A DNA stretch of 54,825 bases, taken from Welwitschia mirabilis. Lineage: Eukaryota > Gnetophyta > Gnetopsida > Welwitschiales. The notes beneath the pieces were generated by a model. It was given only the letters and a program-made list of their open reading frames with translations. It did no database searches and was not told the DNA's origin. Positions 45,800-54,825 of this stretch are shown piece by piece (the stretch's first letter is position 1; every line of letters begins with the position of its first letter). The translations under genes and the position numbers were made by a program. The stretch covers positions 57,641,892 to 57,696,716 of the forward strand of contig JBOZIK010000001.1 of NCBI GenBank assembly GCA_051453625.1, in the 5' to 3' direction.

Positions 45800-46655
45800 T
45801 CCTCATCAGTGCCCTCTATTTTTCCTGAATATTTAGTCTCTCATTTTCCACATTATCTGAATGAATACAATTCCATAAGCAAAAAGGATAAAAGACAGTA
45901 AGATTGGTTATTGGGTACGGTTCTTAGGTTTAAGGTCTGTAGTTCATGTCTCTCCAAGACCTCTTTCTTTAAAATTAAAATTTAAATATAGGCCTTGTTT
46001 AGTTTTTCATTTACATAATATTATGGAAAATCCTTTATGACAACATAACTAGCACATAATAGGTTATTAGAAAAATTGTTAGCTTATAGATATTGAGGTT
46101 AACTCCCACTTTCAAAGGATATTTTTTTATGGATTCGGTATTTAATCAAACTAAAATATATCATAAAATATGCAATATTTTGGTTAATCTTGTTGTTGTG
46201 CTTAGCTCGAAGTTTTTATGAGTTGACTTCCTTCCCTAAAAATTAAGATTATCAATGGCTAAGATTAGCATGTTAAGAGGGATTTGTAAGTAAAAAAACC
46301 ATATTACACCATTCATATATATATTAAAATTTTAGAGGCCATCAACGACATGTATTTAACCCATCGTAAATGTTTTACATCAAATTACCTAGTTAAGTTA
46401 TACTCGATATGAATGGAATTTTGGATCCATTATTTATTGCTCTTATTGTGTTAGGACATTAGCTAATCATTATACATAACCTTAACATTATGTACTTAAT
46501 TTATGGAGTCTAGAGTAAGACTTAAACCTTTATTCCTTGAAAATATAAAATCCTATATAGCCTCCCTCTGCCTAGGATGACCTGCTTTTTGAACATTATA
46601 ATGATAGCCCTCTAAAGCTCTTTAACTGAGTCAAATCAACTTTGTAAATCATTAA
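45800..46655. other. AT-rich stretch, possibly intron; nothing recognised
   Basis: Follows the splice-donor-like site. 45915-45965 (ggttcttaggtttaaggtct then gtagttcatgtctc) faintly resembles a tRNA/SINE head but is too weak to call. The rest is AT-rich with no frame. Confidence 0.3.
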
Positions 46656-46842
46656 ATCCTCCACAGAATGTGAAGTATTAGAAATTATTCGAAATGTTGC
46701 TAAATATGCTAGTAAGTACATGTTTCTATGATTTTCTCCTTGACTCCTAATAATAATCAATTTCCACTTAAAACTCTATAAATGTCTTACAAAAGTACTC
46801 AAAATACCCCATCAAAAACATTAATTTGGAATCACAACATGT
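46656..46842 (-). repeat. Athila LTR, terminal fragment
   Basis: Aligns with 22560-22738: 'agtactcaaaataccccatc' is shared, and it ends gaatcacaaca, the Athila LTR terminus. It is either the missing end of the LTR at 42761, split by about 2.9 kb, or the end of another LTR. The next bases (tgtatcccctt) could be the complement of a polypurine tract. Confidence 0.65.
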
Positions 46843-49455
46843 ATCCCCTTGAATGTTGTAAAAATATAAATAAAGAATATTAAATGAATATATCATCAAA
46901 TAAAGTAAATATTGCTAGAGTTATTATGAAAAGTAATTGAGAGGAGTTTGCTCCAAAAGAGAAACTCTAAAAATAAGGAATGGAGAATAACTTACCAACT
47001 CTACTTATTTATAAGTAATGAAAGTTACATGTTATATTCATATGACGACTTTCACATTAATAGTAGTAGGATTAACATTTTTCATCTAATTTGGCATCTA
47101 AATCATCTTTATAACTATTTACATGAAATAGCTTAATGATGAAGGATGTAACATGATAAGTCAAATGGGTATCTCATAATTAAAGGGGTCTTTGAGTTTA
47201 ATGATGTGAAAGGAAATAGTTGAATGTCAGTTAAAAGAGATGCTTAATTTCATATAGGTCTTGAAACTATAGGTTAAAAAGAAAGAAAGTAATTTCTTAA
47301 TTGTATTTAAGTGGTTGAGCTAGCACAACAACCTACAACTTAAAGCAAGCCTTCAAGCATTATAGGGTTCTTAAAAAAGTCCCTTGAGTTCACATGCTAT
47401 GTTAGCAACTTGGAGCTAAAAGGGGATATTTGAGGATTCAGTTCCACTAGATTGATGCTTAGTATAAATAAAAAGAGCTAAAAGTACAATGAAATAAAAT
47501 AATAGAGTTAAAGGGTCCTTAAAAGGTTAAATCACTTTTTGTAAAACATTGGTAAAATGAAGTTTTCCTAAGTGTGGGTATTTCTCTACTAAATAGTCAA
47601 ATTAAACTAAGTATTAATTAGAGCATAATCTCTACATTAGTGAACTATTTAATTTGATTAGTATTGTTTGGTATAACATTATTTATGATCAAACTCCATT
47701 TAACAATATATTACCTAGAAATATTTAGGAGGCTATGATAAAACCTTAGTAAAGTTTTGGTTCAAGGCTTTGGTTCTATTTGTATAAATTAATTGACTTA
47801 ATTTTGTCACCCATTCATATGAGTATTTCTATATTAAATAATTGAAAAAAATATAGTTGCATTAATTTAAGTTCTAATTTAGAGTTATTATTCTAAATTA
47901 GAGAATTAATTACTGCAATAATAATATTGGAAAGTAACAATATATTGGAAGGACTTACTAAATCTTTTATCTAAAATCCTATTCTTAAGGTGGTTTTAAA
48001 AGATACTAAATGAATCTCATAATTAATCTAAAGTTTTAGATTTAGATTGAGTGCTTTATTAGCTTATAAGATTAATTAATGCATATCTTGTCAAGAAGAA
48101 ACCAGTTCATGCTTGAGGTTCTCTCATCATAAATAGGCATGTTACTTACTTTTTAAGACATTATTTTATTTTTATTTGTTAATCTTATTATCTTTAGATG
48201 TATAATACTTTAAGCTACCAACAATTAAACACTTGTTAGATAATAAAATAAATAAAATAAAACAATAATTGCATAAGCAAGATATATTTTAAATAGAAAA
48301 TAACCATTCTCTAAAGTAAGCCTTTTGAAATAATTGTTCATTTGAGACTAGCTTAGTTATCACTTCTAATTCTTCTAATCCTTCCATCCCTCCTTCTTCT
48401 CCTATTATTATCATAGGTACTAAGAAAGTAAAAAGATATCTATTTAATTTTGTTTTGATTTAGATTCATTTATGCATTAAGAACATGAAAATAGTAAAGT
48501 TAGAAATATGTTGGATTCTTTTATTATAAAACTAGTAAAGATATCTTCCACAATGGCATAATTCCTCCTTACTTTGGGTTCATGATTCATCATCTTGTTA
48601 GAAAGTACTAAAGTCTATGAACTAAGGAGTCATAAATCTTACTAAATTATATAAGAGTCAATGTACAATGTATCTTTAAGTAGGTTACCAAGTAAATTTT
48701 AGAAATTAAAAATAAGGATAGATTAGTTACAAAGGTACTCATCCTCCATTGAGTCTAGCTACTTTAATATTCAATTAGAAAAACGTTCAAATGATTATGC
48801 GAGATGTAAAATATTACATAGAGTTTTGGAATTCACATCCACAAGAGATATAGTTTCTATATAAAAGTCTTAGTAAAATGTATCTATTTTCTTCTCATCT
48901 AAATCCTTAAGGGTTATGAGACCAAATAGGAAAAACAAGTTCACTAGTCAATTTAGGACATAGATTCTTACCAATACTTATTCTAAAGTTTTTCTAATCC
49001 CTAATATTTTTAGTATTAGGGTTGTTCTAATGATATTGTAATAAAAATATTATAAGTAAAATAAAAATGTCCTATTCTTATCTTTTGTCATTTCAGATGT
49101 ATTTATATACAAGTGATCACATCAATTACTTTAAAAAAACTTGTTATGTTAATTTAATATATTTTCTTAGACTCATTTGGATACTATGTAAAAATGAGAA
49201 GCTTACATTTAATTCTTATGTTGTATTCTTGAGGTAATAAGATGATTTTTTTAAAATTCCATAAAATGTTTAGTTATGACATGCTAGATTAGTTAAAAGT
49301 AATTTATTATAACTAAATACAGTCTTGTTAACTAGTTATTTTTTAGATAACTCTTGGAATATCATGATTCTTTAACTATTTCTAACCATAAAAATCAAAT
49401 ATTTATCCATAATGAAAAAAGTAAAACTATCATTAGAGGAGTAACAATCTATATG
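46843..49455. other. AT-rich DNA, no gene recognised
   Basis: Dense stops in all frames apart from short open runs (for example 46948-47136 and a 45-codon run near 48725-48860, + strand). A perfect 11-base inverted repeat (tctaatttaga/tctaaattaga, loop 8) is at 47873-47902. Probably very old transposon sequence. Confidence 0.4.
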
Positions 49456-49459
49456 ATTA

Positions 49460-49600
49460 ATTTTAGATGATGCCCAATTGACCCCCTAGATGGAGTTCTC
49501 ACAACCATCATATTACACTACTAAAGGTTCCTTTCGAAAACATTTCCCCTAGTGCATTTGCTACAGAACATTGTATTTTTTTAAATAAATATTTAGTATA
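49460..49600 (-). repeat. Fifth copy of the Athila post-pol block
   Basis: Resembles 14690-14810 and 38486-38612: 'cactactaaaggttcctttc', 'ttcccctagtgcatttg' and 'acattgtatttttttaa' occur in the same order. It indicates another minus-orientation Athila remnant here. Confidence 0.55.
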
Positions 49601-52600
49601 CAAATGTAATAATATTAATGGAAGATCTTAACTAATAATTAAGTGCATCATCTTCTATCAAATCCTTATGAAATCAAATTCTTTTTTTCCCAAGTAATAT
49701 ACAATAAATAAATTCGATATCTAAGAGTTTAGTAATCTCCTATTTGATAACTTCCTATATGTGTATATGACACCTTTTCTTATGTTTCCTATTTGGCTTA
49801 ATTAAAGTTTCTAACTAAATCCTATATTGGAAAATTATTAGATCTATTCTTATATATTAGTATGGTTCCAAGTAGGGGCTTTTTTTCTCTTAAATAACAT
49901 TATTTTAAGATTTGCTTTATAAGAATGCATTAGATTACTATTTATGATTAGAGTCTTATCAGGTGCTACTTCTATAAATTCTAACCCTTATTTAATTATA
50001 ATTTTTTTAATTTCTTAAGGTGTTAAATTTTCCTCCTTATGTTTTTCTTTACTTTATTATTTTAATGTTATATGTACTTCTTGCATTATGATAACATGTA
50101 TCCTTACTTTAGTATTGGATTTTGCAAACTAGGTTTTGGGATGATTTGTATTACTATAATTACTATGAATTTTAAATATCATTCTAGTATAAAAATCTTA
50201 ATAAATAATAAACATAAAATTTACCAATATTACTAGAACTTATATTTGAAGTATAGATCTAGTATTATTATTTTTGAAGGATAACCTGAATAGCTAAAAT
50301 ATTGAAGCTTGTAAAAATCCAATTTTGTAATTGTCACATAGTTATTAAGTACTATGAGAGTATAAAAGATAAAACATGCTATAAGATAATAGATTGAGCT
50401 AGAAATAAAGCATATCCATTAGAATCTAGCATGACCATAATAATAATGACAACAATCTCAATGAAAAGATGCTTGTTATATAACTATTTTAAAGGAATCA
50501 CGTTAAGAATTCATTAAAGCCCTAGCATGCATGGTGACATAATTTCATTCACCATATAAGTGGTGGTGAAGTATCAATGTTATCTTAGCTCTCATATCCC
50601 ATTTTAAAAGCATGGGAATTAGGATATCCCTCCCAAAAAACATCAAATTGCAATAACTATAAACTAAGATTAACACATACATAATTACTTAAAAATATAG
50701 AAAAGCTTAACATGTTTCAATTCATATTAAGAATTATAAGTATGAAAAACATGCACACTTGAAATTAGGAAACTAGATTAAATAAATTATATCCTTGATT
50801 ATAGAAATAAAACAAAGTCTAAATGAAATAATTATTTAAGATAATGCTTAAAATATCATGTTAGCCTTAAGGGCTAGGTTACGTCTAATGAAACGATTAC
50901 AAAGAAGACATTCTTAATATTCTTCTTAATAATTTAAAAATTATTCAAATATTTAATAACCATAAAAGTAGGGCTAAAGTGGAATTTTATAAATTATAAG
51001 TTAGGGGTAGGATTAGAATTTTAAAAAATTATGTCAAACTTGATGACTTTATACCAGCCCACCAATCATCTCAAAAATCATGAAAGCTACCAAGAATCCT
51101 GAAATGTAAACATGAGATCCAGATTCTTAAAATAACAACCACCATCTTGAATCCTATCAATGACTTGGTCTTTTATGGAATTTCAACTTCCGATTTCGGC
51201 TCATTCTTCTTCATCTTCATAAAGACCTTAAATATTTAATGGTGGAGGAAAAATATCAACTTTTTATGACTTTAGTAGCATAAATTAGCATAAAATGATG
51301 AAACTATGAAAGCTAAAACTTGACTATACTAAATTGGCCTTAATTACTTAAAATGAATTTTAATTTTTATGTGTTATCATATCTATCAACTAACATTTTT
51401 CTAGTCTCTTAGGAAAAATATATGAACATGTATAACATGAATAAATTACAAAATGAAAACATTCAAGTATTAAATAAATATGAGGTAAAATTTTGAAAAC
51501 TTTCAGCTAATTTTAAGGTTGATTTCAATTAAATGAAATGTATAAAAAATAGAAGATAAAATCTCAAGTATATTTCCCATTTCCCCTAATCAAATATAAC
51601 TTTTTTCATAAAGTTAATGAAATGTAAATTTAAATGTATATGAGAACAAAATTAAAAAAACTTTTAAGATGCATGGTAATATAAGGAACATATTTCATTA
51701 CATTTGGTAAATCATTACATTAAAGAGTAGTTCATTTAAATAAAAAATTTAAAAAATGAAAAATACAACTAAATGTATATGAAAATAAAAAAAATAAGTG
51801 TGAAAACAATGTTAACAAATGGATTTTCTATGAGAAATGAATCTTTCTTCATGGTCTTATATGAATTATAAAAATTACAAAGAGAAGAAATTAAGATTTC
51901 AAAAATAAAATATAAGAATGAGGAAGATGAAAGTAGTGTTAAAATTGAAATGCAAAATAAAGATAACTTATATTATATTTAATTTTTGAAGGAAAAAATA
52001 GCTCATCAATAATCTAAAAGGATTGAGAAGGCTTAGTAAATGTTTATGAAGAAGTAGAGGGGAAAAACATAAGGAGGTATGGTGATATGATTGAGATCAA
52101 GTAGTGGCCCTAGTGAATCTCATAATATAGAGTCAAACTTATGTTAATGAAAAAGGCATATTACAAACCTTGTAAAACTTTATCAGCAGAGTGCATTGAT
52201 GACTATGACGATCAATTTATATCGAAACAAGAGGAAATTATAACTATGTAATTTTTCGATCTTACTAATAATCAAGGTTGATTTTGTCTAGATTAAGACA
52301 TGCATGTAGAAGTCATATCATAATAAATACAAGTATACTTTCTAGTATATTTTCTCATAGAGGATACCATGGAATACAATGCTTGAAATGGTTACTAAGA
52401 AAAAGGAAAATAGAATCAATGGAGATATAAAATGATGAATCCATGCATCTTGTGAACAAAAGAAATGTATGAAATATAAGCTAATAATTTATTTTTGAAA
52501 TTAAAATTAATGGATCTATTATCAAAACAAAGAAAAGTGTTAATAAGAAAGTATTACAACATTAAAGGATAGTGAAAAGAGTTTCAAGTTATAATTTTTT

Positions 52601-54825
52601 AAAGTAAGCATACCAAAATATTTCTCCAATTCCACTTTAATTTTCTTATAATTACCTTCAACGAACATGAATAACTACTTTAATAATTTAATCACATTGA
52701 TCATTTAGTACTATGACACATACTTCTAATATATTTAACATATTACTCATGACTAATTTAATGATACATTACTAACAAGAATTTATATTCCTGATGTAGT
52801 TAAATATATCATAAATAAATTGTCAATGCTTTTTTTGTTAATAGACATCCATAGCCCTAATTTAATTAACTAAATATAGAGTTAATCATTAACAAATAAT
52901 GTACTTAGATTTTAAGAATTTTTGCAAGAATCTTATCATAATCACAAGAGGATTATTGGATTATTAGCCTTATAAATAAATAATATCAACCCTTCAGAAA
53001 TCTTGAAGTAAGGTCACATCATGAAAGTAGATAAACCACCCTTTTCCTTTAGGATTTACCTAATTAAAGATCTCAAAAGACTATGAATGTTAATAAATAA
53101 CTTAAAAATAAATATTAATTTCTCTTAGAGAGTAAAAATTTACAAGATCTCTATCAAAACTTTGATAAGAAAAATATAATCTTATTATTAAATTTTTAAA
53201 AAATGCCATTAACTAAGACCATTAAGTCTTATTAATTAATAACAAGATGGAAGGAATGGATGATTGATTAATCTCATTGATTTACATAAGGATGAAAGAA
53301 ATGGATGATTGGTGAGTTCAGATAAATGATGGTCCATGGGATTTTCTATGAGAAAGACACTATCAAGCGATTCATGCTTTATCAAATATGAACTTGATCA
53401 TATTTTATGCTTTACTAAATATAGACTTGACCATCTTATCAAAACTTACTAGTAAATAAATGGAATTTAATATCATATAATAAAATCAAATATATTTGAA
53501 AACAATAATTCTTACTATGTTTTAGAAAAATATATTTTAAAATATAAAGGTAATGATTAAAATATATTTCATATACAAAGTAGTTATCCATAAGGGTCTT
53601 CTTACAAGAATCCAAGATTGGAGTAAAAATGTTCTTCTAGCTTTGTAGTCTTATTAAAATTTAATTAGTTTTAAAGATTTTATCCTTGATTTGTAATGGG
53701 AATAACTCTTGTGTCTAAGCTATTTTTTATTTTTTTAAAACCAAAATGATATTGTTTAATTACATTTTACCCTTGATAATGCTTTGACATAAATTATAGA
53801 TTTGGTTTTTTAATCATGATCTTTTTATAGATTACCACTTTAATTATTTTTGTAAGTATAATAGGTTGATTAAAATAATTCAAATTTTGCATGTCTATAG
53901 TTATTGAGATAAAAGGTATATAAGATTTTGAAAATATCCCTATCATATCTTTATTAAAGATGTTATATCATAACTATAAGGTAGAAACCTTCCATCTTTA
54001 CACATAGGTAGTTACTATTTCTTCATATAATTGTTGCAGACTTGTTATACTCTTCAAGGAGATATAAGGGGTAATATTAATCATCTATTATTTCATAAAT
54101 GTCTTAAACATTTCTACAAGATTTTTAGTCAAGTGTATAGATAGTTCATAATAAGTTTCAAGGCTATGTTTGCAAAGAAACCTATAGAATAAATGAAAAG
54201 TCATGTTAAAGTCTATTGAATTGAGGCTAAAAATATATTTGAAGTTCCTAATTTGAATTTTTGGGTCCTTTTTTTTTAATAAAAGGTGTAGTTTATTCAA
54301 AAAATTTTGAAATACAAATAAACTCAAGAATTAAATCATAAGAATCATAGAGATTTTTAAAATCAAAAGAAAACATGAATATAGACAAATGTACTATTAG
54401 AACAAGATGTAAACATCAACAATGATAATCAATAAAACAAAGATTTTAATTAGACATTTGTGTTCTTTAAAACCCCAATGGTAAGTTTATGACAACACAA
54501 GATCTCATAAATGATCATGCAATTATTTACTAAAATAGAAAAGATACAAGAGCTAATCAACATAATGAAAAAGGATGATAATCAATTGGATAGAAATGGT
54601 GTCAGCCCTTTTCATAAATTAGATAGTTATGGCTCCTTATGGTAAAACTTTAACATGAAATAATTAGTAGCATACATCTAAGTTTAAGGAAGAAATGCTG
54701 ATAGGAACAATGTAATAAATATCCTTCAAAATCCAGTAAAACAAGAAGTCTGCATCTTGCGAGTTACTAAGAACAACAAATCAAGCTCCCTGTTGATTGA
54801 TCTAACATGAAGCATCAAAAAAATA
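49601..54825. other. AT-rich DNA, no gene recognised
   Basis: I read both strands and found no domain, LTR pair or RNA gene. 54088-54327 (minus) is a 79-codon open frame rich in Phe, Leu and Lys with no motif. Around 49860-49980 the minus strand gives a 25-codon coherent run (EFIEVAPDKTLIINSN) that might be transposon debris. 51030-51250 is slightly richer in G+C and might be a gene or element scrap. Confidence 0.4.

Noticed and set aside
45905-45970. A possible tRNA or SINE head on the + strand
   Set aside because: Only a loose B-box resemblance; the cloverleaf cannot be drawn and there is no convincing A box.
54088-54327. A 79-codon minus-strand frame, considered as transposon RT or host exon
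   Set aside because: No motif of RT, RNase H or integrase in any frame; Phe/Leu/Lys richness fits AT-rich random sequence.

Overview
The window is AT-rich (about 30% G+C by eye), gene-poor plant nuclear DNA. It consists mainly of old, nested and heavily decayed LTR retrotransposons. Two groups can be recognised. (1) Ty1/copia elements of the SIRE/Maximus (Sirevirus) type lie on the + strand. Evidence: initiator-Met-tRNA primer sites, gag with CX2CX4HX4C knuckles, PR-INT-RT-RH domain order, an extra env-like ORF after RNase H, and two purine tracts before the 3' LTR. (2) Ty3/gypsy elements of the Athila type lie mostly on the - strand. Evidence: LTR ends of the form TGTTGC...GCAACA, a tRNA-Asp-type primer site three bases from the LTR, and an RT motif of MDDF followed by IYG. 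This combination points to a flowering plant; the species cannot be told. There is no sign of bacteria, plasmid, phage or CRISPR.

Layout. 1-1937: 5' end of a minus-strand Athila element (gag start, leader, primer site, LTR). 1938-10714: SIRE-type copia sequence, probably two copies joined at a 100-N gap (5532-5631). The first copy has gag, PR, INT and the start of RT. The second has INT, small pieces of RT and RH, an env-like ORF and a 3' LTR that carries a nested Athila-type solo LTR (9183-10245). 10715-22738: a nearly full-length minus-strand Athila with all gag-pol domains readable through many stops and shifts. 22739-27693: two tandem plus-orientation copies of the Athila post-pol region, the second followed by a polypurine tract and an LTR. 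A 391-bp segment carrying an antisense ORF is present in only one copy. 27694-29315: Athila gag remnant (minus strand). 29316-38373: one almost complete SIRE-type copia inserted in that gag. 38374-43735: Athila derivative with integrase end, an unfamiliar Asn/Asp/Glu/Lys-rich coding region, leader, primer site and LTR part. 43736-46655: less repetitive DNA with a tRNA-derived SINE-like remnant and a richer-GC stretch ending in a perfect splice donor, the only candidate for a host gene. 46656-54825: an LTR end, one more copy of an Athila post-pol block, and long AT-rich DNA in which I recognise no gene.

No retroelement here looks able to encode a working polyprotein. Stops replace Trp, Gln and Arg codons, and primer sites differ from tRNA almost only by transitions, as expected after long decay of methylated cytosines. 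Catalytic residues are also lost (copia PR Asp to Tyr in one copy; copia RT YVDD to YVND in the other). The most interesting signals are the antisense ORF segment at 25694-26142, the family-specific repeats shared between the LTR and the spacer before the env-like ORF in both copia elements, the palindromic CATCATCYGGATGATG motif through the Athila elements, and the unusual coding region of the 39.2-42.1 kb element.
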